From assembly GCA_918807975.1 (NCBI GenBank), contig OU964935.1, positions 10,627,823-10,691,822 on the forward strand: DNA of 64,000 bases. The letters run 5' to 3'. Of the stretch, positions 21,307-33,479 are shown piece after piece. The position numbers and the translations under genes were made by a program. This DNA comes from Aplidium turbinatum (lineage: Eukaryota > Chordata > Ascidiacea > Aplousobranchia > Polyclinidae). Every line of letters begins with the position of its first letter. The stretch's first letter is position 1. Under the pieces are notes generated by a model, which was given only the letters and a program-made list of their open reading frames with translations, was not told the DNA's origin and did not search any database.

Positions 21307-24300
21307 CTACTGCTCCTTGACATCTTCCTCGCCAACATCGTTATCATCCTCTGGTTCCCTCTCATCTGCTGCTCCCTCTTCCTCCTCAATTTCCTGGGAT
21401 CAGCATTAAGTGCAAGTTGAGTGAAAGTCCCGGATGTACATTGATGCATTCAATCAGAATGTATTCAAAATGTATATATATAGTTTGCCTGCTTTTTAAA
21501 TAATAATTTGATTTGTCTCAAACTTACTAGTTGCCGACTTTCCAGCAATTTTGGAAAGAAAAGTTATAAAAAAAAGAATTACATTAAATTGACGAACAAT
21601 TACAAATAATACATCCTAACAGCTCCGAGATGGTGGGATCAGATCAGTAGACCATGAAACTCCCAGCTACCAAAACCCGTCTTTTTACATTGATTCAACG
21701 TCTGTAGACGTTGAATCAATGTAAGGTTTTTGACCGCGGCAAACTGTTCTCACAGAGTCTTTAATATCTGAAGACTTTGCATAAATTCTATCATTCTAAT
21801 TATTGTACTGAGATTAAAATTCAATTGTGAAGAGTTTTTCGTCTGAAAAAATGATCTCTTGCCCTGCCATGCTTGCCTTCAGTTTTCTGAGAAGAATCTG
21901 TGCTCTTTCAAGTCTCTTTTGCTTTTTGAGAGGTGTAAGGAACTGCCGTTTTCTCATCTTGCAAGGAGTCAACTCAAGATCCTTTTCCATAATGGTTCTC
22001 ATTGAAATGTTGCTCCCATTCATGTCTTTGGTCATTTGACGGATGGATCTGTTTGAGTTTCTCCTCAGTCCTCACCCTTACTCGGACAGCCTTAACCACT
22101 TTCTTTGTTCGAGCAGTGCGAGGTCTTCCACTCCAAGGACGATCTTCAGATGTACCAAGTTTCTTAAATCTTTTTACAACATGGTAAACGGTGGATTGGC
22201 AACTTTTAAGAGCTTAGTGATCTCCGAGTTGGTTTTCCCCGCGCGATGGAGCAAAATGATGGCCTCTCTGTGGCCCATTTTAGATCTTACAATAATATTA
22301 ATACAGATACTTACAATCAGACCTAAGTTTTAGAGAGTTTAGCAAGATCTTTAGCATATTGAAAGGAATGTACGTGACATTCAACATGTTTAATCATAAA
22401 ATGAAAAACGTCCAATGACTTTTGTTCACCCTATATGCCAACTTACAATCGTTGATGTAATATTATATTAAGCACAATCAAGAAACTAAAATGGTCCTGG
22501 GCAGGTCATATAGCAAGATATCAGGACAATAGATGGACTAAAAAATTAACAACATGGACACCACGAGAAACCAAAAGACAGAAAGGAAAACCTGGTGAGT
22601 GAGATGGAGGGACGACATTGAAAAACAATGCAATACAACCAATTGGTACCAACTAGCACATAATCATGTAAATTGGCATGAAAAGGGGAAGGCTTACGCT
22701 CTGCAGTGGGCTCTCACACGGAATGGCCCGTTTCGGTGAGTCCGATCTCTATTCGGTGATTTTTTCAATTATTTTTTTTAAATTATCGGGTACCGTAGCC
22801 TAATTATCATTGCCGTTTTAGGGTTAGAGGTTAGAGGTTAGGAACTCACCGAATAGTAGCAGACCCGCTCTCACAGGCTGAAACTGATGATGATGATGAT
22901 ATGCCAACTGGGCCGAGATCAAGTTTTTTTTTTTTATAAAAACATACCTCATCGTCTTGAGGGGCGGCATCATCTTCGTGCTTAGGTCTCTCCTTCCCAA
23001 CCTGCTCGTAATATTTGTCCATTTGTTCCGAAGTCGATCGTAAGAAATCAGCGAATTCCTCCCAGTGATTTTCCGGAACTTCGCGGAACAATAGACAAAA
23101 CATGTGATCACAAAGGCAAAACTAATCGCTGGTTGAATACATTTTTACAATTTTGACATCAACGGTTGAAAAACATGACTGCTGCAGGCACTGGGTAGGA
23201 TTCAATAACATTCCTATTACTTTCAAAAACATGTCGACTGTCACAAAAAAGAGCCTGCGTTAACAACACATCGCGCACGAGAAAAAGGGATAGGCTGCGA
23301 ACAAAGTCCGTTACACTACAACAAACGAAAGTTTGGCTCACTGTTAATTGCAGATCGGTAATTTCTTGTCTGTTCTGTGACGCGCAGAAACACACCACGC
23401 TGGTTTTGGCCCACGTCGAGAAAGAACTGAAATGAAAAAAAAAGGTTATCTTGAGTTGAAGATAAGTAAATTTACAATGGAAAACATCAATCTTTGAAAT
23501 GAGAATGTCACCACGAACAACTTCAACTTGAGAAGAAGTTTAAACCACAAAAGTAAACTCTGTTTGCAAGGTTGACAGTTGAAGGTTTCTGATGGTAAAT
23601 GAATGTTGTCAAGATATCATTTTTCATTATTTTGTTTTGACAAAAATGTATCGGATAACGAGCACTTCGTAAATTTCAGCCAAATTGTTTGATTTCTCAT
23701 CTCTCTGCGAGGTGACATCACCATGTCGCCATCCGAGTATAGGAAGGCTACAGAACTCCTTGCGAGCAAAAACAGCATTTTTAATATGGATTCAACACCG
23801 CTTTTGCCAGTTGGGTTGTTTGTAGATCATTATTACCTGTTTTGAGCGGCGTCCTCCCAGCGTCCGAGCAGGAGGGAGGTCGGGCTGGTCGATGGACTCT
23901 TGCCCAAACTCATCGATGAGGCCAGTCAGCGCATCCCGGAACTCTACCATCCCTGCGAGACAGGAGAAGAAGGATTAGAGATGAGGATTATCTTGGCGGT
24001 GCTTATGGTTTTGAACAAACTTTGTTTTTTCAGCTAGCAAAAACCGTATTTTCACATTGATTCAACGTCTGATTTTGCTAGCTGGGAAGACTTCCATCCC
24101 CTTCTTTAACAGAATTCCGGAAGGTCTTTACACCAACTAACCGGATTCAAACAGACGTTTGTAAGTAAAAAACAACTTCATAAAAAGCGATATATATATC
24201 AGTACTGCATAGGCGCCGACTTTTATTTTTGCACGGGGTGGCGGATAGCACAATATGGAATCTAAAAAAATTCAAACTGCATGTTTTTGTTTGATTTTTA

Positions 24301-27300
24301 CTAAGCATGTTTCGTAGATGCTATTGTCTTTTCACACCTGATTTGTAGCTCGATAATTTACAAAGCAACTTTAAAACAAAGCAAAGGAGGTATGTCGTGA
24401 ATTTTATTGTTACGTTGCTGCTCAGACACTTATCATTTGACAAAAGTATTTTTGCGAACAGCAGCTCTGTCAATCCAACTGTTAATCAACTGGTCAAATT
24501 GTAACCGTGAAGCTTCAGCTTGATAAACATTTAAAATTAGGACGTGGTTCAATCGCTGTTGCGTCATGGTAGATCGCAAGTAGGTTTTTATGCGCCTGAG
24601 TGCACTAAACGATCGCCTCGCAGGTGGTGGAAGGCAACGATAAGTATATTTTCACAATGCAGACCACGTTTGGAAGCATTAGTGAAATTGTTTCATTGCT
24701 TGCAAATAGATCAAGCAGTTGCGACATAGTTGCAAATCGGACAGAATGCTCTATCTTTGCATCTATCGTATTCTTGCCACGGGAATTCGCTCTCCCACGA
24801 TTTTTGATAGCTCCTCCCTTCAACAGCGATTATCGTGCTCGGTTCTTCCACCTCCCTGATAATGCTAACGCCTTTTGGCAGTGGCACACTTTCGTTTCGT
24901 TCAGGCGTTTGGTCACTTTCATGCTGGCTGAAATCCTGACTAGACGGTAGACGCAACAAAAAATGACTCAATGGAGGGCTGCAATTTTGAACGCTTTTTC
25001 AGTGGCATCTTTAAGCTGAATAAAACTGGAATGTCGGCGAAAACTTTTACTGGACGACTTTTCGTAATTTTTTCTATGATGTAACAAGCAACTCCTGTGT
25101 CAGATCAATAAATTCCCGCCTCACAGTTTGTCACGCATTGACACGGTGACGCAATATTACTGCATGAAGTAGATAACAAAGTAGAAATTAAAGCATGAAG
25201 TAGATGACAGTACACTCCAATTGAAATCGGAAAATAATTCAAAATGCAAAATGTTGAGTAGGCTAATTGAAAAAGGTTGCTTTTATTATTGGGAATTGGC
25301 AGGGGGTGTAGCTTTCCTCGAATAGAATCATGTAAACGTGTAAATTTGCAGAACGTTAAAACTGCTACTTTATTAAGTGTAGCCTACTTTTTAAATAAAA
25401 CTCAAAAAGTTTCGAAAATTGCATTTTTTTAATGAAATTTGAAAATAGATATTCATTTAGGGGGTGGAGCTATCAATCATCGAGATAATTTTATTTCCAA
25501 GTATTTTATAGCTGGCATAATTTATAGCGATATTATGAGCAGTTTAAAAATTTTCAAAAAAGATTTTTGAGGAAGGCAAGGGAAAGGTCGTATTTTATTG
25601 ATTAATAAATCACATTGTAAACCTAACAAATGTAACAATGACTTATGACAAGTAACAAATAAAACGATCGCAACAACAACAAGGCAAAAACTCGTAGCCA
25701 CGTGTTGCGTAATCTTCACGTAGCTTGCTTGATGTTACGCGAGTATCATGCTTATGACAAAAACAATCATTTTCTTCGCAATACTGTATTGGTTCACCTC
25801 TTGCTTTACGTTGACTTGAAGCGAAAACCAATGATCAAAAAAAGATTTAAACGTCCGTTCAAATTACATTTATTTGCAGTAAGTAATGTAACCTAAACGG
25901 GGTGGCTGCCACCCCGTAACCCCGTAAATCGGCGCCAGTGAGTAGGCTACTCGGATGTAGTGCGTTGTGAAGTGAATAGCCCAAACAACCAAGTCAGCAG
26001 TTATGTATCAATGAAGGCTGTTCTGTGCTTATAACAGTTGGTACAAGCAACAGTTACGCGAGACGTTATATACATATCCCCAAGTGTAATAGCAGCTGGC
26101 TCATTTCAGCTGCGAAGGCGTTCGATAGTAACTCCAGCTCATTTTTCAACATCTTGCGACGCTGACACGACGTAAATATGGCGAGTTATATTTGCTAAAA
26201 CCTCAATTTCTATAGCTTAGGTATAAAACGCATCGTACGAGGGAAAAGCTGAATCCTGTTCTTGATGAAAATCCATGCTAAGTGCTCAATCTTGGTTAAG
26301 TGTGACGTTCAAGTACTGCAAAATTACAGACAACAAAGATTTTAAGAAGTCAATAATTACCCTGAGCGGGAAGAGCTATCTGGGGGGGATTGGGAGGTCG
26401 GCCTCCGTTGCTGTATTGATAAGCTTGCTGCTGCCTAAGAAATAAAAAAGTCAAAAATTAGTCACCAGTATAACTTAAAAAGAAAAAAATTGGTCTCAGT
26501 ATGAATAATAAGAAAACACCGCAAGTACCGGTATCCATCATATGTATATATCATGTAACCATTGTGTTATTTACTGTCGTAAAGCATTGCAAATGTGCAC
26601 CATCGTTAATGCAATTGTAGCCAAATCTTCTGAAAAAGACTATATTAATAGCAAAATCATGTTACCACATGCTGGTAATAAACTAGATTCGTTTCCGCCT
26701 TGGGAGTGTTGAGAACTTTTACCTCACTCTGAGGTAACGACCTCGCTGGTTTTCCTTCAAATCAAGAAAATATCTCTTGTTCTCTCTCATTATTCTGTCG
26801 GTCTTCAATGACGCCCTTTGGTCTTCCTGTCAAATTGTTGTACAAGAACAATCATAAAATAAATGCAACCGTTGAATTTACGTTCTGAAATAAAGTGCGT
26901 AAAAAAGTTCAAACTGCATCAACCGTTTTAGCCATAAGATAAATGTCTTTTGATGTATATGTGATGTAAGATTATTATCAGCTATCGTAAATAAAGTTCA
27001 ATGTAAGGCCAAAAAATAATCATGACATCTTAAAAATAACAAACACAGTTTGTGTTTTACTCAGTAAAAGATTGTGATCTGAATACTTGTTTCTCGATTT
27101 AGTGACAAAATAGCAAGTGTCTCTGCCACATATTCAACTCCAGGTCAGAAAATAAATATAACGAGTTTAAAATTGTGGTGGTTGTTTTAAGGATTCTTGT
27201 GTGAAGAAGTGATGACACGTAAATTGGATTATTATTGTACAGTTGTTATAAACATGACATAAAATTGAACATGTAGTCGTGAAAAAAGCTTGTAAATAAA

Positions 27301-29763
27301 CGTTGTATAACGACAAAAAATGACATTCACATATCCTGGTATACTCACTGGAGGAATATCAGGATTTGAAGGACCCAGAGTAGCATAGTGTTCTATAAAA
27401 TCACCCAATATATTTCGGAATTCATGAGCTATTGCCATTGACAGTGTAAGTCTGTTCTTGTGCCCTCCAGGTGTCACCTGTTGACAAGCAGTTTTAATCT
27501 CATAACCTTCATGACACAAGCATACAATATGCTGTAAATAAATTAGAAAAGCTTTCATAACCAGTCTGAACATGTAGCCAATGCACCAAACACACTCATC
27601 GCAGATCGTACTATAGTCTAGACCAGGGGTCACCAAACTTTTTCTCTGAGGGCCGGATTGCTGGGAGATTTACAGCTGCGGGCCGGATGCAAATTGCAAG
27701 AAGATATACAACTATTTAGAATCTCCATTGACTTGAATTGAGCACAATAAATAACAAAGTCAGCCGTGGAATAGCAAAGTTGTGATGAAAATCGAAAGGT
27801 TGCTGGAAAACTTATTCCCTGCTGTGATACATTACAGGGCATCGCGCTCTTGAAAAAACAATACATCTTTCCAAATTTGGCCTAGGCTGTCCCGGTGTCC
27901 CCATTTGTGGTGACCTAATGATAAACAGCAACGTCAGTCCTTTACAAAAAGTTAGGTAACTTTTTCCTTAACAGTTGTAGTGCAGCTGTTATTTCCGCAC
28001 TTGGCGGGCCGGATGAAATCAGTTTGCGAGCCGGTTCTGGCCCGCGGGCCGTAGTTTGGTGACCCCTGGTCTAGACTAAGAATTAGTTCAGCAATAAGCC
28101 GATGGTTTTGCATTCTGCAACATATTATTTTTGGGTGTTCACATTTTTTAGAAAGTTTCAAACATTTGCTTGATTTGTACAGTGCCTTTTTATTTCATGT
28201 AAAGTATATTTTGATATGACATGAACAGCTATTGTACAAACTGCTAACCTAATGTGTGTTTAAAACTGGCTGAAAAAAGTGAACAACCAAACAACTGGTT
28301 ACCGTATGCAACTGATATAGCCATGTAATTATCAATAATGTAGTTAAATTTCACCTCTGCAATTTTGACAAATCTTCCGCGAGAATTCTGCTTCACATCC
28401 AAATAGAAACGCTTGTTTTGTATATAAACCATTTTTGAAGCTAATTCTTCTGTTTCTGTTTGCTGATTCTGATAATAAGGCTGTTTCCCTTCTGCTACAA
28501 TACAGTGCGGTGTTAAAAAATAAATAAAACAACAAAGCAAAAGGCTTTTCAGCACAAAAACAGTGAAACAGAGTCACTTTACTCCATCACTGTGATGTGA
28601 TAACAATTCGGATGAGTTTAATCATCAAAATATTTCTTAGATTTGTGTATGCATGATGATGAAAATAAAACTATAAAGCCACTTAAGTACAATATACAAT
28701 GGAATGTATATAAAGTGTGTTTTTTGTTTTCAACATATTATATTATATATTTGATGACAAAGTCTGCTTATACGAAATATTTACATTACACTACTGTGTT
28801 CATCAAAATATGAAGCTCAGACTAATGTAGAGGACAATTATCCGGCTTCTTGGATGAAACACTGATATCGCATTAAACCTTTTCGTAAACTTCGTATTGT
28901 ATGTTCCAATTTCTAATCACTTCTTATGTGTCAGGCGTCAAGTGCGAATGTGTAAACGTAAGTTGTAATTTGTGGTTAACATTTTTTCTTGAATATTTAT
29001 TTTAAAACCTTTTCTAAGCAGTATTATATACGAAAAATTCTGAGAACACTATAGCCATGGAAAAAGCAACAAAATTTTATATTCAGCAAAATATATAATA
29101 CACAAAAGCCAATTCTGAATCATCAAGCACCCCAAAACATAGCCTACCAATAAATCCTTGTCCCACATTAACACTTTAATCCGCAGAAAAAGCACAGTGG
29201 TGCTAAGCTGGTTTTTTTTTCGCTTAGACTTTTCGGTCATTTGTCCGAAATGACTTGAAAAAATTCGGTCATTTTTTCTGATGAAAATATTTCCTTTTAA
29301 GTAGCTGATACAAACCAAAATTTGCACTTCTTGACTAGCTATATACAACATTAAGTTTCGCTGAGAAACGTATATTTTTTCGGACATTTTGACCGAATTG
29401 ACTATATTTTTTTCGAACATTTTGCTAAAAAATCAGTCAATGACCGATGAATGACCGAAAAAAAAAACCAGGTGCTAAGTCTTTCTCACAACTATCATTG
29501 CTACTCCAAGATAAAAAAAATAAAATAATTTTTTATTATAAAAAAGAAACGAAGACAACAGGGTTTCAATCTCAAATTGCAACCATCAAGGCATATGAAA
29601 CTGCAACTTGATATTAACCACGTGATGAGAATTGAATAAATAATGTAGCAAAAAACAACAAGAGACCATCAGTTAGCCTATTCTACTGCAGACAAAATCA
29701 ATATATACATATACCTGCTTGCACATCTCCGTCACCATTATTTTCATTTTCCTTGCTGGCCAT
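21307..29763 (-). CDS. PURA: Pur-alpha (purine-rich element binding protein) homologue
   Basis: Nine exons on the minus strand, 5' to 3': 29763-29715, 28494-28355, 27477-27349, 26826-26723, 26434-26361, 23952-23837, 23426-23342, 23078-22948, 21393-21307. All introns are GT-AG and phases match, giving about 304 residues. PUR repeat I (about 33-98) contains [18 protein letters not shown] and [13 protein letters not shown]. Repeat II (about 118-182) contains [18 protein letters not shown] and [15 protein letters not shown]. Repeat III (about 202-258) contains [16 protein letters not shown] and [20 protein letters not shown]. The last 40 residues are strongly acidic. In the known family, repeats I-II bind purine-rich single-stranded DNA and RNA and repeat III dimerises; the protein acts in nucleus and cytoplasm in transcription and mRNA transport. 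Human PURA is 322 residues, so this copy is full length. The start ATG follows GAAAG and opens the only frame that splices into repeat I. Confidence 0.95.
21600..22436 (-). mobile_element. Mariner/Tc1-type DNA transposon remnant (transposase N-terminal part)
   Basis: The minus strand encodes broken Tc1/mariner transposase sequence. A helix-turn-helix part ([20 protein letters not shown]) lies at about 22.20-22.28 kb. A segment at 21814-22035 runs [20 protein letters not shown] to [11 protein letters not shown], which carries the first catalytic Asp. A short frame-shifted continuation ([20 protein letters not shown]) follows. The outer end at about 22410-22436 reads, on the minus strand, GGGTGAACAAAAGTCATTGG, typical of a mariner terminus. 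In-frame stops and shifts are present, the second and third catalytic acidic residues are not found, and the 3' end is lost, so it is dead. Confidence 0.8.
21662..21740. mobile_element. Family P palindromic MITE nested in mariner remnant
   Basis: CCCAGCTACCAAAACCCG, then an exact central palindrome of two 20-bp arms, then a decayed right end. AAACT stands on both sides, a possible 5-bp target duplication. It interrupts the transposase sequence of the mariner/Tc1 remnant in Pur-alpha intron 8. Confidence 0.75.
22470..22905 (+). mobile_element. LINE 3' fragment (reverse transcriptase C-terminal tail)
   Basis: Translation of 22480-22715 gives [20 protein letters not shown], then KRQKGKPG and RWRDDIEK (after one frame break), then [20 protein letters not shown]. 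This is the typical C-terminal tail of non-LTR reverse transcriptases. A (GAT)n tail follows at about 22885-22902. The fragment is split by the MITE at 22719-22867. It lies opposite to Pur-alpha inside intron 8. Confidence 0.75.
22719..22867. mobile_element. Small hAT-like MITE nested in the LINE fragment
   Basis: A 149-bp insertion flanked by perfect 8-bp duplications CTCTCACA (22711-22718, 22868-22875). Its ends share inverted sequence: TATTCGGTGA near the left and TCACCGAATA near the right. Confidence 0.75.
23761..23815. mobile_element. Family P palindromic MITE, short copy
   Basis: GCGAGCAAAAACAGC then GGATTCAAC and TTTTGCCAGTTGGG. Both ends are present but the centre is lost. It lies next to a Pur-alpha exon (23837-23952). 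Confidence 0.5.
24031..24086. mobile_element. Family P palindromic MITE, short copy
   Basis: CAGCTAGCAAAAACCG, then CACATTGATTCAACGTCTG joined directly to ATTTTGCTAGCTGGG. The right arm is almost wholly deleted but the terminal repeat is intact. Confidence 0.75.
24208..25940 (-). mobile_element. hAT-family DNA transposon remnant, about 1.7 kb, TTF zinc finger
   Basis: Inverted ends: CATAGGCGCCGACTTTT at the left, and at the right a sequence whose reverse complement begins CACTGGCGCCGATTTACGGG. A GGGGTGGC motif recurs near both ends. The minus strand (24711-24971) encodes [20 protein letters not shown] followed by CPIC, the TTF-type zinc finger that starts many hAT transposases. The dimerisation and catalytic parts are absent, so this is an internally deleted copy. 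It occupies Pur-alpha intron 5. The 8-bp target duplication is only weakly visible (AGTA shared). Confidence 0.7.
27624..28068. mobile_element. hAT MITE (Charlie-like ends), 445 bp
   Basis: Ends CAGGGGTCACCAAACTTTTT and, inverted, AGTTTGGTGACCCCTG, with GGGCCGGAT motifs inside. Perfect 8-bp target duplication GTCTAGAC at 27616-27623 and 28069-28076. The duplication is itself a palindrome. It lies in Pur-alpha intron 2. Confidence 0.9.
29208..29471. mobile_element. hAT-like MITE, 264 bp
   Basis: Ends CTGGTTTTTTTTTCG and CGAAAAAAAAAACCAG with repeated TCGGTCATT motifs inside. Perfect 8-bp duplication GTGCTAAG at 29200-29207 and 29472-29479. It lies in Pur-alpha intron 1. Confidence 0.85.
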
Positions 29764-29965
29764 CTTTCTAAATTTCAATATCACTTCACAATTTTGTTCA
29801 TAAAAGAACCATCTTCCAAGTAACTACAGGTAATCTTAGGCTATACTGTCACCACAATCTACAGAGAATCAGGGATAGGAAATATTAATAGTGTTGATGG
29901 ATACAATGGATGAACAGAGCCTAGAAAAAATGTCAGCACTGCCATTAATCAATTGATTGAAAAAT

Positions 29966-30143
29966 GGGAGCTGGTATACAAGCCTCCCCTTGGTAACTCA
30001 TGACAAAGAGGAATTGACCAAAACATGTGGATTGAAGTGTGTGAACAGTAAAGCAAAGGTAAAGTAGTTTCACCTTATATGTTTGGTCGAGTCATGTCTT
30101 TGTCATGAGTTACCAGGGGGGGGGGGCTTGTATACCAGCTCCC
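29966..30143. mobile_element. Foldback MITE upstream of Pur-alpha
   Basis: A 178-bp element with inverted arms of about 45 bp: GGGAGCTGGTATACAAGCC at the left, GGCTTGTATACCAGCTCCC at the right, and TCATGACAAAGA mirrored inside. AAAAAT stands on both sides. It lies about 200 bp upstream of the Pur-alpha start codon, so it could touch the promoter (inference). Confidence 0.8.
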
Positions 30144-30626
30144 AAAAATCCTCTTATAAATTGCTTCTCCAGTAGGTTATTTATTGATTATGCCTGCAAA
30201 ATTTCTTGCCATTCTGACAAGAAATAAATGAGTATATAGTTGTAAATCGAGTACGTACTACGTAGGCCTAGTTGAAAACATTAAAAAATGACTCAAACAT
30301 TTGAAAAACACACATCGAAACACAAGCTACATTACTCACATTTACCACTGTAAGTTTTGACACACAGATACATTTAACAGAGTCAAAATTTTACCATATT
30401 CAGAATCCTGATGAAATTTATTGCTTCTAAGATACAAAAAAAAAATTTGATCAAAAAATTACTTTTATCAGGAGTGGCCCTAACTCACCATAATCCGAAA
30501 CATGAGCCTTTCTTGGCAAAACTTTTGATAACTCTTAAAGTTTTAGTTAACTGATATATATATATATTATCAATCAAGTCAATTCACAGAAAACAACAAT
30601 TTAATAAATTGTTTATTGCATATATT

Positions 30627-31434
30627 CAGTGACGTGCGGTGAGGTTCCTAGATGGTGAGGCACTGATTTTTTAAAGTCACGTTTACAATAATTTTTCTTT
30701 AACAACAACAAAAATGATATCATACTAAAAAAAATATATATATATAAATTACCGTAGCAGCATAATTTCACATTTATTTACAAATAAAATCCATGCGCCT
30801 ATCCTTTCGGACAAAAACATCTGTTTCCTTTATTTATAACTTCAACTTTAGATTGGAAGTTTAGTTTTGAAAAATCTCTCAGATATTAAGTCTTCCTCCG
30901 TTTTAGTTAAATTTTGTATGAAACTATCCTTTACACTGCAAGAATTCACATACACGTACTATGTGGGTATTCCAGCTTGACGAAAAAGGTTTCATAGCAG
31001 TGACGTCATATTTGAGGCATGCCTCAAATCCTAGCTAAGTCGTTCATCATGATTTCTGGGCGACTTTGCAAAAGAAAAAGGCACACATAATGCAGTGTAC
31101 AGAAGTTTTCTGATCTGAAATGAGGCACAGCTTGACGCTGCTTCTCCTCGCACATTTCAACAATTTTGACCACGTGAACGCTCAATATGAATATCGCCAC
31201 AGAAAAAGAAAAAATTAAATTACAGTTTGGGTGTAGAAACGTGAAATTTGGAGAGAGGGGGCACGACTACAGCAATTCACACAAATTAAAGCACCTAAAA
31301 ACGTGCAATATTTACTACTTTTTAACAAATAACATTTATTCTGTGATAACCATTACTTTGATATAATGTTTGCTTTGCCAGATGTTGGCAGGTGAGGCAG
31401 TGCCTCACCTGCCTCCCCTGACTGCACGTCCCTG
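30627..31434. mobile_element. hAT-like MITE, 808 bp
   Basis: Ends CAGTGACGTGCGGTGAGG and, inverted, CAGGGACGTGCAGTCAGG, with a GGTGAGGCA motif at both ends. Perfect 8-bp duplication CATATATT at 30619-30626 and 31435-31442. No transposase frame is seen. Confidence 0.88.
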
Positions 31435-31442
31435 CATATATT

Positions 31443-32352
31443 TCATACGGTAACTTTGCATCTAGAAGAGGGCATTATCTGGTTGGATATAAACTATTAC
31501 ATGTCTATTACCAGCTATTTTATTCTTTATTCTGTTTTGCAAAAAACAAACCAGAGCCGTATAACACGGTCTGGTATCCATAGTTACTTTAACCTGTAAT
31601 TTGCAGACTACATTCCAATCTGCAACAAATCACTTCAGAAAAATGTTAACCTAAAAAACTTGCTTGTAACAATCTTAACATTTCATAGCTTAAATTCGAT
31701 GATTGAACTAAATACAATGCACTACACCCCTGTGACACCACCACATAATCATTTTTATTCAATATGCCAATCTGCCAAGGCTCAAGGCCAATAAACAACA
31801 CGAAATATCAAGCACTCAATTTTTAGTATTTCTTTCTGAGCTGTCACCGATCTGTACAGTTGACACTTGACAGTTCACAGTAGGGTTGCCAGAGGTTAAT
31901 CTACTGTATAAAAGAGTCCAAGCATTTGCAAACAGTAGCCCAAAATTTTTTTTGGGTTTTAAAATAGAGCCCAAGCAAAGAGATAGGTTATTATACAAAA
32001 CTTTTATAGAGCGCTTGATCATCAGTCCTAAATTATAAGTGTTATTCCAGTTCTTCACATCTTTCAGACAGATTGGCAACCATGCATTTACTCAACTGTT
32101 TGTTAAAATAACTACAAACAAGTACCTAAACACAAAAAATGGTTTAATTGCTTTTCGTGATGAGCTTACGCATCAAAAGTGTTCCCCTCAAGATCATCAA
32201 CACTTTTAATAACCCACCAAGGTCGATCAACATAGCAACTGTCTTTTTGTCTTGTTTTTTTTTATTTAATTTTACTCATATAAATTGTTTAAAAAAAATT
32301 CACTAGCCTTTTTTTCTCATCTTTCTAAATTTGTAAAAATTTTATTAAGGTA
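31443..32352. other. Noncoding spacer
   Basis: AT-rich sequence with only short frames and no recognised domain or element. Confidence 0.5.
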
Positions 32353-33479
32353 TTGCGACCACTAGCTTACGCAGGGGGGGCCATTGGGCCATGCCCCCCC
32401 CCCCTTAAAAATGTTTTAGTAGTTAACGACGTAGATTAATGTATTTAATATGTTTTGGATTAGGCTGTCAAAGCAATTAACAATGTTGTTCTAAGCCAAT
32501 ACGAAATACATGGCCCAATCCACCTACCCCACCCCAGGTATGCCAATGTAGCATAGTGTTCTGTAAGCCTATTATAGTGAGAAAGAAATGGATAAAGTCT
32601 AAACTAAAATCATAGACTGGGATATCATGAAGACGTCTGGGATATCAATGACCAGTGGCATAGCCAGGGGGGTTCGGGGGTTACAACCCCCCCTTTGGCA
32701 CGCGTGTGACGTCACGATATTGAGAATCATGCTTTCAGTCTCTTTATGCTTGGGAATGATGCTTTAAGTCTAAAAAAACTTGCCTTTAAACAAAACTGCA
32801 TTAAAAGAGCGAGTTTTGCCAATACCAAACATCTCAGCCAGGAATTAGCAACAAGAAAACATAAAGACTTAGCTTGATTTCCAAAAAATGACTAAGAAAA
32901 CATGATCTTATCCTTTTGCTATGCCACTTGACAGCGCCATTTTACAGGAATATTCATACCAGGGATATCTATAACTACGGGATTGGAAACTCTATGGAAC
33001 TAAAAACCATTTTATACACCAGTAGGGTCACTTTTCTATGTGCGCGGCTGTGATAAATAAAAATAATCACATAAATTGACCTCAAAGGGCAGCAAGTAGC
33101 CTAGTAGGCTAAACGAACAACCAAAAGTGTAACAATCAATTCACCTGCTGTAAATTGTAAGGTCTACGCTTGCCTGGTTTGTTTATTTGTTTGTATTCCA
33201 TTAGTGTATTTAATTTTCTGACTGTATTATTGATTGTTACACCAAATCCTGGCATAGCATGCCTTTCCAAATGCCACTTTTGTAAATTTATCCTACATAT
33301 ATTACTATATTATACATTAACATATCTTAATATACGTAGGCTATATCTTATCATATATTACACCCGAATAGTTAAGGATGATGATTACTATCTTTACTCT
33401 TCCATGAATAAGCTACTATACTGTATTGCATAATTTTATATTGCCAGATAAGAATATATCACTAAGTTACTACAAGCTT

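Noticed and set aside
22824-23111. A frame in the same place as Pur-alpha exon 8 reading [16 protein letters not shown]
   Set aside because: It is the wrong frame. The frame giving [15 protein letters not shown] splices correctly on both sides.
24624-24950. Plus-strand frame of 108 residues within the hAT remnant
   Set aside because: It is the shadow of the minus-strand transposase zinc-finger segment.
33170-33433. Frame with TPNPGIACLSKCHFC, reminiscent of LINE protein starts
   Set aside because: The similarity is a few residues only and the rest is low-complexity hydrophobic sequence.
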